Assembly (NCBI GenBank): GCA_016234985.1
Contig: JACRNK010000100.1
Coordinates: forward strand, 1 to 12,110
Source of the DNA: Deltaproteobacteria bacterium
GTDB lineage: Bacteria; Desulfobacterota; GWC2-55-46; UBA9637
Length of the DNA stretch: 12,110 nt
Direction of reading: 5' to 3'
Under the pieces are notes generated by a model. The model saw only the letters and a program-made list of their open reading frames with translations, was not told where the DNA came from and made no database searches. Position numbers and translations under genes: made by a program. Shown piece after piece: positions 2,544 through 10,075 of this stretch. Each line of letters starts with the position of its first letter. Position 1 is the first letter of the stretch.

Positions 2544-5483
2544 TCAGGTGGGCTGTTCCACCCAGCAATACCGCCGGTCAAGCGTTACATAACCCGCGCT
2601 TAAACGGACGGCGTCTTTATTGCCGAGCAAACGGCGGAGCCGTTTTAAAGTGGTTGCAAATGACTGATGCGCCATATCGCCGTCAACATTAGGCCAGAGC
2701 TTATCCGCTACTTTTTCCTCCGGCACATCCTCGCCGCCCAGCGCAATAATCGCCTTGAGCAACTCCAGCGGTTTTTTCTGAATCTTGCCGGAAAACTCCA
2801 CAGGCTTTCCATCCTTCACTATCTCGAATTTCCCAAGGGTGTAAATCTTTACCGGATATGGCCACTTTTCTGTCCCCCTCTTGAGAGAGATAATTTCTTT
2901 TGTCCCCATCTGGAGGGGGTAGGGGGAGGAATTCGGAGGCACGATCCGATGTCTGCGTATATAGTCCGTTATGAATTCCGGCTCTATGCCTGCGTCCAAT
3001 GCCCGCGCGCAAAGCACAGCCATAACCTGCTTGTTCCAGGGAAAGAGCGCCGTTATAATGCCGTGTTCTTTGGCAACGGCAAAACCTTGGCGGAGCATGG
3101 CCTTCCCCTGCGCCGCATCACCCTTCCCGAATGCAAGGTGCGCCCGGGTCAGAAGCCCCTGATATTTGCACATCCATGAGTTTGCCCACCTTCCTTGTGA
3201 TGCGAGGAGAAGGTGGCGGACAGCGCTCCGCTTATTGCCCGACCATAAGCATGCCCACGCGCAATTGATGTGAGATAATGCAAGGTTGACGGGAGTGCCG
3301 ACCTCTGCGAACAGGTCTATGGCTGCGCGAAAGTGCCGGACTGCCTCGCCAAAACCGCCCCCGGCAAGGGCATTGCTCCCCAACAAACACTGGATGTCAG
3401 CCTGCTGCCAGCGTGGGGCGGCTTGCGCCCCTGCCAGCACCTTTTCCAGGCCTGCCCCGGCGGTTTCAAAATCGCCTACAGAACTTGCGGCAACGACGAT
3501 CAGCCAGGAAAACCAGAAATCATAAATCCTTATCCCCGCCGTGCCGGCAATCTCCAATCCCTCCGAAGCCAGAGCTATTCCTTCTTCCGCCGCCGCGCGG
3601 GCATAAACGGCATAATATGCCTCCAGGAGGATGCACAGGAGCCGGAGCGCGGGAATTTCTTTGACCTCTTTTTTGAGCGGCCCGATGGTCTTCATGATGC
3701 GGGTCATGCCGTTGAATTCTCCGCGAAACCAGTAATAGGCCATCAGGTAGTTGCAGAGCCTCAATTTCTCGCCGGTGCTTGTTGACTTCTGCACTGCCGC
3801 CTCTGTCAGACCAAGCCAGAAGAGAATATCAGGATGATTCATATTGTGGTAGGCAAGGACTACGAGGATATTGCCGGAGATATTCTCTGCGGCTGCGGTT
3901 AACCCCTTTCTTTTCATAATTCCGGTCAGCCAATCAATGCGCAAATCAATAGCCTTGAAGGAATCTCTGTCGTAGATAGCGGTCTCGATAATCCGGCCGC
4001 ACACAGCCACAGCCGTCGGATAATCCTTCTCCTTGATCAGGAGGTCAAACGACCTTTCCAGAAGGGAGCGGCTCTCATTCAGGTTGAACGGAAGGCGGCA
4101 GATACCCGCAAGATGCAGCAGGCGAGGATCGGAATTTAAGATTTCAGGGGGAATGCCGGTTATCCACGCTTCAAGGGTTTTGCTTCTTCCTTCCATGAAA
4201 AAGGCTTCCGCGTGAGCCAGAGTGAGTCTGACCGGTTCATCAAAACTTTCCGCCTCCATAAAAAGTTTCACTGCCTGTTCTGTCTGGCCCGATTGTTCCA
4301 GAATATGAGCGGCCTGTAACCTGATTTTGTTCAGCTCTGCCGGCGGAACATGGCCGTGCGCATACTTTAACAGAAAATCATGGAATAACGGATGATACCG
4401 GTATGTCGGATTTTGCGCGGCCTGTCTCTGACAGAAGTAATTATTTCTGTTCAAGCCGGAAAGTATTTTCTCTGCATGGACAAGACCGGTGAGTTTCTCT
4501 GCCATGGCAATCGTCATATCGGGAAGGAATGCGGTTTTGAGGAGAAATTCTTGTGTCGGTTTGTCGGTCTTGTTGAATATCTCGGATGCGAAGTAGTTGA
4601 AGATTGTTTCGTGGTTCCGTAGGGGCGAACCTCTGTGCGGTGGAACAGGCATCTTGCCTGTTTTCACAGGCTGGAAGCCTGTGCCACTAACAACATGGGC
4701 GGGGACAAGCGTCGCCCTTACATCTTCCATCATCAGCACCATGCCCGCAGCCCAGCCGTCGGTTTGCTGGTGCAACTGTCTTGTTATTTCCTGACCCTTG
4801 CCCCTTGACCCCTGCCCCTTGATAAATCTTTCCGTCTCTTCAAGGTTGAATTTTATTTCTTCCCATCCGATGCGGCTTATTTTGTTGTTTGCAAGAAGGC
4901 GGGAAAACTGCGGCGGCGGTTCTGTTCTGCTTATCACGATAATATTGACGCCTTCGGGGATACTATCCAGTCCGTTGGCAATCATTTCGTGAAACAGGGA
5001 ATCGGCCGGCGCGTCCTGATAGTTGTCGAGGACAAGGACAAATCCCCCTGTATCCCCCTTTTTCAAAGGGGGAGATGATTTTCCCCTCTTTGGCAAAGAG
5101 GGGCCAGGGGAGATTAAACGGCTGTAAAGATTTTCAAACCATCTTCTGGTGAATGTGGGAATGCCTGCCAGATATTCGGGCGTCAAAAGGGGAAGAGGTT
5201 TTTTATATCGCGGAGCAGCCTTTTTTGCAGCCAGTCCCATGTAATAGAAAAAGGTGGCGAGGTCTGCGTCTCCCTCATCCACCGAATACCAGATGCACGG
5301 TAATTTCCGGCAATCAAGATAGCTCGCAACAAGCGTGGTCTTGCCGGAACCCGCAGGCGCGGAAAGCCAGACAATAGGCTTTTTGCCTGCGCTGTCCAAT
5401 AATTTGAAAAGCCTTTTCCTCTCAATGGGCGCAGAGAGTTTGGGGCGGGTGATTTTGGAGATGGATGATGATTGTTTGAACAT
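2544..5483 (-). CDS. MalT-like STAND ATPase regulator with C-terminal SARP/BTAD-type winged helix, about 979 aa
   Basis: Residue numbers count from a TTG at 5493-5495, four codons upstream. The ATG at 5481-5483 is preferred because GGAG lies four bases upstream of it, while the TTG has no ribosome binding site. A P-loop is at 46-54 (APAGSGKTT), a Walker B strand at 152-158 (FVLVLDN), and sensor-like NIIVISRTEPP at 184-194. TDGWAAGM (245-252) corresponds to the MalT-type TEGWPAGL. Residues of about 380-850 are helical, TPR-like repeats. Residues 880-983 form an OmpR/SARP-type winged helix (YTLGKFEIV, KPLELLKAIIALGG, KLWP, LKRLRRLLG). Such proteins are ATP-dependent, ligand-responsive transcription activators; the ligand and targets are unknown. 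Four segments (129-151, 226-236, 270-293, 855-879) look like translated repeat elements and interrupt the family pattern without breaking the frame. The gene follows obg on the same strand with an 88-bp gap. Confidence 0.85.
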   Translation of the reverse strand: MFKQSSSISKITRPKLSAPIERKRLFKLLDSAGKKPIVWLSAPAGSGKTTLVASYLDCRKLPCIWYSVDEGDADLATFFYYMGLAAKKAAPRYKKPLPLLTPEYLAGIPTFTRRWFENLYSRLISPGPSLPKRGKSSPPLKKGDTGGFVLVLDNYQDAPADSLFHEMIANGLDSIPEGVNIIVISRTEPPPQFSRLLANNKISRIGWEEIKFNLEETERFIKGQGSRGKGQEITRQLHQQTDGWAAGMVLMMEDVRATLVPAHVVSGTGFQPVKTGKMPVPPHRGSPLRNHETIFNYFASEIFNKTDKPTQEFLLKTAFLPDMTIAMAEKLTGLVHAEKILSGLNRNNYFCQRQAAQNPTYRYHPLFHDFLLKYAHGHVPPAELNKIRLQAAHILEQSGQTEQAVKLFMEAESFDEPVRLTLAHAEAFFMEGRSKTLEAWITGIPPEILNSDPRLLHLAGICRLPFNLNESRSLLERSFDLLIKEKDYPTAVAVCGRIIETAIYDRDSFKAIDLRIDWLTGIMKRKGLTAAAENISGNILVVLAYHNMNHPDILFWLGLTEAAVQKSTSTGEKLRLCNYLMAYYWFRGEFNGMTRIMKTIGPLKKEVKEIPALRLLCILLEAYYAVYARAAAEEGIALASEGLEIAGTAGIRIYDFWFSWLIVVAASSVGDFETAGAGLEKVLAGAQAAPRWQQADIQCLLGSNALAGGGFGEAVRHFRAAIDLFAEVGTPVNLALSHINCAWACLWSGNKRSAVRHLLLASQGRWANSWMCKYQGLLTRAHLAFGKGDAAQGKAMLRQGFAVAKEHGIITALFPWNKQVMAVLCARALDAGIEPEFITDYIRRHRIVPPNSSPYPLQMGTKEIISLKRGTEKWPYPVKIYTLGKFEIVKDGKPVEFSGKIQKKPLELLKAIIALGGEDVPEEKVADKLWPNVDGDMAHQSFATTLKRLRRLLGNKDAVRLSAGYVTLDRRYCWVEQPT
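2859..2933. repeat. In-frame repeat insertion in the regulator linker (residues 855-879)
   Basis: The + strand reads TGTCCCCCTCTTGAGAGAG, then later CCCCATCTGGAGGGGGTAGG. On the - strand it contains CCTCCCCCTACCCCCTCCA, almost identical to CCTCCCCCTATCCCCCTCCA in the terminator hairpin at 7364-7421. Translated, it gives the proline-, glycine- and lysine-rich segment SSPYPLQMGTKEIISLKRG, placed between the last TPR-like helix and the winged helix. Confidence 0.6.
4617..4688. repeat. In-frame palindromic repeat in the regulator (residues 270-293)
   Basis: Two adjacent palindromes are seen: ACAGGCATCTTGCCTGT (4645-4661) and ACAGGCTGGAAGCCTGT (4666-4682). On the coding strand they translate as GTGFQPVKTGKMPVPPHRG. 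That peptide is typical of mistranslated or in-frame intergenic repeats in several bacterial groups, not of MalT-like ATPases. Confidence 0.75.
4788..4820. repeat. In-frame low-complexity repeat in the regulator (residues 226-236)
   Basis: The + strand reads CCCTTGCCCCTTGACCCCTG then CCCCTTG, a direct repeat of a CCCCTTGAC/CCCCTTGCC unit. It encodes KGQGSRGKGQE between the helix ending ETERFI and the helix EITRQLHQQTDGW. It appears to be an insertion into a loop. Confidence 0.6.
5043..5111. repeat. In-frame palindromic repeat in the regulator, directly before Walker B (residues 129-151)
   Basis: Two palindromes are present. TCCCCCTTT (5053-5061) pairs with AAAGGGGGA (5065-5073), and CCCCTCTTT (5083-5091) pairs with AAAGAGGGG (5095-5103). 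The coding strand translates to PSLPKRGKSSPPLKKGDTGG, immediately followed by the Walker B strand FVLVLDN. Family members normally have a short loop here. Confidence 0.75.
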
Positions 5484-5571
5484 ACGGCTCCGCAAAAATC
5501 AAAATCTATTTTGGGAAGTAATTATGGATTATCTTTGCTGTCTGCTATCGTATAAAAAACCGAGGAATATT

Positions 5572-6649
<1,078 letters not shown>

Positions 6650-6657
6650 ATCACATG

Positions 6658-6663
6658 ATTATA
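6658..6663 (-). promoter_or_regulatory. obg: Candidate -10 element for obg
   Basis: A perfect TATAAT on the - strand would start transcription near 6651, just at the 5' foot of the terminator hairpin. No recognisable -35 lies 16-18 bases upstream, so this is weak evidence for an obg promoter in the rpmA-obg gap. Confidence 0.3.
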
Positions 6664-6720
6664 GTGCAGAATCAACAGCATTGTATCGGCAAAACTATAA
6701 AAATTTCGCCCGATAATAGT

Positions 6721-6972
6721 CTATAACGGCAGAATATTTACTTGCTTTCTGCTGCCTCTATCCTCATATTGAACAACGCCTTCAACTTTGGCATACAGCG
6801 TATAGTCCTTTCCAAGCCCCACATTCTGACCAGGATAAATCTTTGTTCCCACCTGACGAACGAGGATGCTTCCGGCAGAAACAACCTGCCCTCCGTATCG
6901 CTTTACCCCGCGCCTCTGACCATTGCTATCCCTGCCGTTTCTGGAACTTCCGCCCGCCTTTTTATGAGCCAT
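6721..6972 (-). CDS. rpmA: 50S ribosomal protein L27, 83 aa
   Basis: The protein starts [20 protein letters not shown] and continues with [19 protein letters not shown] and [20 protein letters not shown], the canonical L27 sequence. Its basic N-terminal arm reaches the peptidyl-transferase centre. There is no N-terminal pro-extension of the kind removed by Prp protease in Firmicutes, which supports a Gram-negative-type organism. GGAGG at 6978-6982 precedes the ATG. It lies 23 bp after rplU and is cotranscribed with it. A terminator follows. Confidence 0.98.
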   Translation of the reverse strand: MAHKKAGGSSRNGRDSNGQRRGVKRYGGQVVSAGSILVRQVGTKIYPGQNVGLGKDYTLYAKVEGVVQYEDRGSRKQVNILPL

Positions 6973-6995
6973 ATCTTCCTCCCTAACTTTTTATG

Positions 6996-7307
6996 TTATG
7001 CCTTTATTTCTTTTATTCTGACACTTGTAAAGCGCTGCCTGTGCCCGATCTTTTTGTGAAAACCCTTTCTACGTTTCATCTTGAACGCAATAACTTTTTT
7101 AGATTTATCCTGCTCAAGAATCTCGCCTATAACCATAGCATTGGCAATCGTCGGCCGGCCCACTTTTATCTCTTTATCAGAGCCAATCATCAATACATCA
7201 TTGAATTCTATTTTACTCCCTACATCACCTGATAACTTCTCTACTTTTACCACATCACCTTTAGAAACAGTTTCTTGCTTCCCGCCAGTCCTTATTACAG
7301 CGTACAT
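6996..7307 (-). CDS. rplU: 50S ribosomal protein L21, 103 aa
   Basis: The protein has the L21 N-terminus MYAVIRTGGKQETVSKGDVV, the central VGRPTIANAMVIGEIL, and the C-terminal rRNA-binding FKMKRRKGFHKKIGHRQ. The length of 103 residues is standard. GGAGGA at 7314-7319 lies six bases before the ATG. L21 binds 23S rRNA and is the first gene of the rplU-rpmA unit. Only a short gap separates it from the terminator of the upstream envelope gene, so its promoter must lie at about 7325-7360, unless transcripts read through. Confidence 0.98.
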   Translation of the reverse strand: MYAVIRTGGKQETVSKGDVVKVEKLSGDVGSKIEFNDVLMIGSDKEIKVGRPTIANAMVIGEILEQDKSKKVIAFKMKRRKGFHKKIGHRQRFTSVRIKEIKA

Positions 7308-7329
7308 TTTTATTCCTCCATTTCTTATA

Positions 7330-7360
7330 ATTATACGTTACATCTTTAGTATAAAGTTAA
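7330..7360 (-). promoter_or_regulatory. rplU: Possible rplU promoter
   Basis: A perfect -10 TATAAT (7330-7335, - strand) has TTAACT (7355-7360; four of six -35 bases) 19 bases upstream. The -35 overlaps the T-tract of the preceding terminator. The spacing is slightly long, so confidence is limited. Confidence 0.4.
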
Positions 7361-7421
7361 AAAAGCCCTGCAATTCCTCCCCCTATCCCCCTCCATGAGG
7401 GGGATAGGGGGAGGCAGGGCT
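7359..7421 (-). terminator. Strong hairpin terminator built from a repeat, downstream of the glycine-rich protein gene
   Basis: On the - strand AGCCCTGC (7414-7421) pairs with GCAGGGCT (7364-7371). Between them is a near-perfect palindrome of CCTCCCCCTATCCCCCTC and its complement, with a short loop. Six T residues follow (7359-7364). The hairpin core matches a repeat also found inside the regulator gene at 2859-2933. Confidence 0.85.
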
Positions 7422-7442
7422 CAAGATTAAACCACTCTTTAT

Positions 7443-7847
7443 TTAAAAGCTATACCGCAAGAGAGATAAAGTCCTCACCACCTCTATCTTTTCATCACGT
7501 TTATCCTGAATAATATCAGTCTTTACCTCAGGCACATTTAAAGTTATTTTACCACCCTCTATTTCCGCCAGCGCCTTAGTAGAGCTAGCCACACCAATGG
7601 CAGCGCCTGCTATAATACCGCCTCCTGCGCCGTAAGCTATATACCTCAAATGGTCTTGCGGCTTATCCGTAAGCAGCATAAACCCCAAGCCTACAAGAGA
7701 ACCCACAGCGCCACCATAAAAAGCGTCTTTGAAGATATTCTGCATCATCGCACTATCATCTGCTGCAGACGCACGGGAAGGGGCTAATGGGATTATTAGC
7801 GATAGCATAACCGCAAGTATAATTATTTTTTTTAATTTACCTAACAT
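7443..7847 (-). CDS. Exported glycine-rich (glycine-zipper-like) protein of unknown function, 134 aa
   Basis: I do not recognise a named family. Residues 1-28 are a clear signal peptide (MLGKLKK, a long hydrophobic core, then cleavage after SRASA). Two glycine- and alanine-rich hydrophobic segments follow: GGAVGSLVGLGFMLL (45-59) and IAYGAGGGIIAGAAIGVAS (70-88). They resemble the glycine-zipper hairpins of small outer-membrane or envelope proteins. The C-terminal 45 residues are hydrophilic and beta-prone, ending in the aromatic tail RYSF. AAGGAGGG lies six bases before the ATG, a near-consensus promoter lies upstream, and a strong terminator follows, so it is a well-expressed single-gene unit. 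An envelope location is inferred. Confidence 0.75.
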   Translation of the reverse strand: MLGKLKKIIILAVMLSLIIPLAPSRASAADDSAMMQNIFKDAFYGGAVGSLVGLGFMLLTDKPQDHLRYIAYGAGGGIIAGAAIGVASSTKALAEIEGGKITLNVPEVKTDIIQDKRDEKIEVVRTLSLLRYSF

Positions 7848-7904
7848 CTATCCCTCCTTCGGGACAGTCGTAAAAAATTGAGCTTACGCATACCTGACGC
7901 TTAA

Positions 7905-7934
7905 ATTATATTTGATATTCATGCTATTTGTCAA
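7905..7934 (-). promoter_or_regulatory. Near-consensus sigma-70 promoter for the glycine-rich protein
   Basis: TTGACA (7929-7934) and TATAAT (7905-7910) are both perfect and are separated by 18 bases. The predicted start is near 7898, about 50 bases upstream of the ATG at 7847. Confidence 0.85.
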
Positions 7935-8079
7935 GAAAATCTTTTTCACGGAAAATCTTCTTCCCTTTTAATTTCTGCTTTCTTTTACCTTGCACCCGTG
8001 AATATCACAGTTAACAGAAAGTTTAAAAATTTCACGATACGATTAACCGAGATTATCAAATTGTTGCATCGCACAACAT

Positions 8080-8155
8080 TGGCGGTCCCAACGGGATTCG
8101 AACCCGTGTTTAAGCCTTGAGAGGGCTCCGTCCTAGGCCTCTAGACGATGGGACC
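8080..8155 (-). tRNA. tRNA-Glu, anticodon CUC
   Basis: The acceptor stem GGTCCCA/TGGGACC, D arm GTCT...GGAC, anticodon arm GAGCC-CTCTCAA-GGCTT and T arm ACGGG-TTCGAAT-CCCGT all pair. The discriminator is G and CCA is encoded (8080-8082). The anticodon CUC reads GAG. It lies four bases after tRNA-Gln on the same strand and is probably processed from the same transcript. No convincing T-tract terminator follows; a weak TGTTG/CAACA stem sits at about 8061-8078. Confidence 0.96.
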
Positions 8156-8159
8156 TTTA

Positions 8160-8233
8160 TGGCTGGGGGACTAGGATTCGAACCTAGATAGCAAGAGTCA
8201 GAGTCTTGCGTCCTGCCGTTAGACGATCCCCCA
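8160..8233 (-). tRNA. tRNA-Gln, anticodon CUG
   Basis: The acceptor stem TGGGGGA/TCCCCCA, D arm GTCTAACGGCAGGAC, anticodon arm CAAGA-CTCTGAC-TCTTG and T arm CTAGG-TTCGAAT-CCTAG all pair. The discriminator is G and CCA is encoded (8160-8162). The anticodon CUG reads CAG. It is the first gene of the tRNA pair, eight bases from the predicted transcription start. Confidence 0.96.
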
Positions 8234-8247
8234 ATAATAGAACATTT

Positions 8248-8276
8248 AATGTAAAGCAAACACTCCTATGAGTCAA
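8248..8276 (-). promoter_or_regulatory. Promoter of the tRNA-Gln/tRNA-Glu pair
   Basis: TTGACT (8271-8276), a 17-base spacer and TACATT (8248-8253) give a start near 8241, just before the tRNA-Gln 5' end at 8233. AT-rich phased repeats lie directly upstream (8282-8313) and could act as an UP element. Confidence 0.6.
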
Positions 8277-8281
8277 GATTT

Positions 8282-8313
8282 TTTATATCTTTGTTTATAT
8301 CTTTTTTATATCT
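8282..8313. repeat. Three helically phased TTTATATCT repeats upstream of the tRNA promoter
   Basis: TTTATATCT occurs at 8282-8290, 8294-8302 and 8305-8313, with spacings of 12 and 11 bases, close to one helical turn. They occupy about -41 to -73 relative to the predicted tRNA transcription start, the position of UP elements or bent activating DNA. Confidence 0.6.
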
Positions 8314-8380
8314 CTAATTGATAGTAAGGGGTATCCGGAGGATATTAAAGGGATGATGCGGCAGAATTACATAATAGCAG

Positions 8381-8430
8381 AAAAAAACAATCTAAAGAGC
8401 AAACAGTCGCTTCTAGCTAAAATGCTCTTT
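8381..8430 (-). terminator. Possible terminator at the end of the cytochrome c maturation block
   Basis: On the - strand AAAGAGC (8424-8430) and GCTCTTT (8394-8400) pair across a 23-base loop. After six bases they are followed by a run of seven T (8381-8387). The 5' arm overlaps the last codons of the glutaredoxin-like gene. The loop is long, so support is modest. Confidence 0.4.
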
Positions 8431-8703
8431 TTTATTCCACATCTTGGACATACTGCTCTTTATTAACTCTATCCTCAGCCTCTTTCTAAATTCAACCTCA
8501 TCAATCTTGAATTTGAATGCCTTTTTGCCATTTATGAAGACAAGCGGTGTATCTTCCTTGTATTTTCTGAAAAGATCTTCACTGGCAGCAATATCCACCT
8601 CTTTAACACAGAATTGCACCTCTGAGCCAACCTTATCTATAAGTTCCTTGGCCTTTTTACAAAGGCAACAGCCTTTTTGAGAATATATCTCAACAGTAAT
8701 CAT
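8413..8703 (-). CDS. Glutaredoxin-like thiol-redox protein, 96 aa
   Basis: The protein opens with the beta strand ITVEIYS and the redox motif GCCLC (C12-C13-L14-C15, a CxxC with an extra internal cysteine). TPLVFINGKKAF (52-63) follows with the cis-proline P53 typical of the thioredoxin fold. This matches the glutaredoxin-like/DUF836 type of small cytoplasmic protein; it has no signal peptide. The C-terminal tail (SSMSKMWNKKEHFS) is basic and unusual. It follows ccdA by 52 bp, which suggests a reductant-handling role in the same operon, although its partner is unknown. The ribosome binding site is poor (GGGGA), and a small palindrome (8711-8733) sits directly upstream of the ATG. Confidence 0.8.
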   Translation of the reverse strand: MITVEIYSQKGCCLCKKAKELIDKVGSEVQFCVKEVDIAASEDLFRKYKEDTPLVFINGKKAFKFKIDEVEFRKRLRIELIKSSMSKMWNKKEHFS

Positions 8704-8710
8704 AATCTTG

Positions 8711-8733
8711 TCCCCGAAATCTTTAATCGGGGA
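8711..8733. repeat. Small palindrome before the glutaredoxin-like start codon
   Basis: TCCCCGA (8711-8717) pairs with TCGGGGA (8727-8733) across nine bases. The sequence TCCCCGAAATCTTTAATCGG resembles the left end of the 239-322 element (TCCCCGAATGTCTCTATCGG). It covers the only G-rich ribosome binding candidate of the gene at 8413-8703. Confidence 0.6.
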
Positions 8734-8755
8734 TCAGTTGTTATATCTTTCGTTA

Positions 8756-9478
8756 TTAGGAAAATAAACTGTTCAGATACCCTGTAAATATAGCAAAATA
8801 ATTAAAATAAATCAAGGCGCCTGTGATAATCAGAAGACTTCCGGTTGCTATTGAAACAACCCGCATATGCCTTTTAAGCCTGTTGAAGTGTTTGAGGAAT
8901 GTAGTAATGCCGATAGCGGTGAGAAAGAATGGTATGGCAAGACCAAGAGAGTAGACGATCAGAAGCAGTACCCCATGCAAGAGGGTATCGGATGATGCCG
9001 CCATCATAAGGATAGTGGCCAGTATAGGCCCTATGCACGGGGTCCAGCCTGCCGCAAAACCAACCCCTATAAGAAACGAGCCCAATATGCCTGCCGGCTT
9101 TTCCCTGAAAAAATGAAGCCTTTTATCCTGTTGTAGAATCCTGAAATTTATTATACCTACGATATGGATGCCGAGCAGAATAATTACCACTCCGCCAACT
9201 TTTCTGATTATATCCTGATATGTGCGCAGCAACTCGCCTGCGAATGTTGCGGATGCCCCCATACTTACGAAGACAGCGGAAAAGCCCAGTATAAACATGA
9301 GCGAATTCACAAGTATGACCTTCTTGAGTTCCTTGCCGCCGTTGCTGCCCGTAAGCTCTTCGAAAGATATGCCTGTGACAAATGAGATATAAGACGGCAC
9401 AAGCGGCAGGACGCAAGGCGACACAAATGAAAGAAAGCCGAATAAAAATGCTATAGGTATTGAGACTTCCTGATTCAT
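8756..9478 (-). CDS. ccdA: Cytochrome c biogenesis membrane protein CcdA, 240 aa
   Basis: About six hydrophobic membrane segments are visible. The conserved redox cysteines are C22 in FVSPCVLPLVPSY and C148 in GWTPCIGPIL, each in the proline-flanked context of CcdA/DsbD-beta proteins. CcdA passes electrons from cytoplasmic thioredoxin across the inner membrane to periplasmic thioredoxin-like proteins, which keep apocytochrome c haem-binding cysteines reduced. The length of 240 residues is typical. It lies directly after two TlpA/ResA-like genes, its natural partners. No clear Shine-Dalgarno precedes the ATG at 9476-9478, and the 42-bp gap contains a 21-bp-period repeat. Confidence 0.95.
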   Translation of the reverse strand: MNQEVSIPIAFLFGFLSFVSPCVLPLVPSYISFVTGISFEELTGSNGGKELKKVILVNSLMFILGFSAVFVSMGASATFAGELLRTYQDIIRKVGGVVIILLGIHIVGIINFRILQQDKRLHFFREKPAGILGSFLIGVGFAAGWTPCIGPILATILMMAASSDTLLHGVLLLIVYSLGLAIPFFLTAIGITTFLKHFNRLKRHMRVVSIATGSLLIITGALIYFNYFAIFTGYLNSLFS

Positions 9479-9493
9479 ACAGAATTTGTTTTT

Positions 9494-9525
9494 TACTGCT
9501 TACCGTTCACGACTTACTGCTTACG
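9494..9525. repeat. Short direct repeat (TACTGCTTAC, 21-bp period)
   Basis: TACTGCTTACC (9494-9504) and TACTGCTTACG (9515-9525) are 21 bp apart. The second copy includes the stop codon of the thioredoxin-like gene. It fits the pattern of small intergenic repeat fragments seen across this window. Confidence 0.55.
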
Positions 9526-10075
9526 GCTTTTTAAGTATCTCCTCTATCAGTCTAAATGATTCTTTTGAATCCCATTCTCTTGCCCCTTCTGCCTTGCCGA
9601 CCACCATGCCTTGTCTGTCAATAAGGTATGTGGTTGGAAAACCGATAGCCCTGTAGGAATCGCTGCTTACAGAGCCGTCGCTATCAAGGAGGACAAGGAA
9701 TGTATAACCTTTCTTTTTAATAAATTTACTGACTTTTTTCTCACCCTCTTCAGAATTTACCGCTATAACAACAAGCCCTTTATCCTTAAACCTCTTATGC
9801 AGGGCTTCCATAGAAGGCATCTCTATTGTGCAGGGCGGACACCATGTTGCCCAGAAATTTAAAAATACCGCCTTGCCTTTAAAATCCTTCAGAGAAACTT
9901 TTTTGCCGTCAAGCGCGCTCAGTGTGAAGTCAGGGGCTGATACCGGCTTTTTATCACCTATCCTGACTACCCCGGCATCTGCCCAATAATCCTGACCGGC
10001 TGCATCAACATTTAATGGATATGCAATCAGAATATAAAAAATCAAAAAAATGGCAAACAATCTATGCGCCAACAT
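9521..10075 (-). CDS. Periplasmic TlpA/ResA-like thiol-disulfide oxidoreductase, 184 aa
   Basis: Numbering is from a TTG at 10076-10078; the adjacent ATG (10073-10075) is preferred. That ATG shares one base with the upstream stop (TGATG), a classic coupling signal. Residues 1-27 form a signal peptide or N-terminal anchor ending near VDAAG. An AhpC/TSA/redoxin domain follows with APDFTLSALDG (48-58), the active site FWATWCPPC (75-83; C80 and C83), and the cis-proline in GFPTTYLID (P148). ResA/TlpA proteins reduce apocytochrome c or other periplasmic disulfides using electrons from CcdA, which is encoded next. It is the second of two thioredoxin-like genes in the block and has a CPPC active site instead of CKPC, suggesting a different redox potential or client (inference). 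Confidence 0.93.
   Translation of the reverse strand: MLAHRLFAIFLIFYILIAYPLNVDAAGQDYWADAGVVRIGDKKPVSAPDFTLSALDGKKVSLKDFKGKAVFLNFWATWCPPCTIEMPSMEALHKRFKDKGLVVIAVNSEEGEKKVSKFIKKKGYTFLVLLDSDGSVSSDSYRAIGFPTTYLIDRQGMVVGKAEGAREWDSKESFRLIEEILKKP

Noticed and set aside
2667..3785. Several + strand ORFs of 63-170 codons inside the regulator gene
   Set aside because: They are shadows of the GC-rich coding frame on the opposite strand and have no family-like motifs or initiation signals.
2544..5483. Regulator as a decaying pseudogene because of its repeat insertions
   Set aside because: The frame is intact over about 980 codons, and the P-loop, Walker B and winged-helix motifs are preserved, so an expressed protein is more likely.
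8080..8233. tRNA genes as the attachment site of an integrated element
   Set aside because: No duplicated tRNA 3' segment or integrase is found in the window, and the genes on both sides look like core genes.
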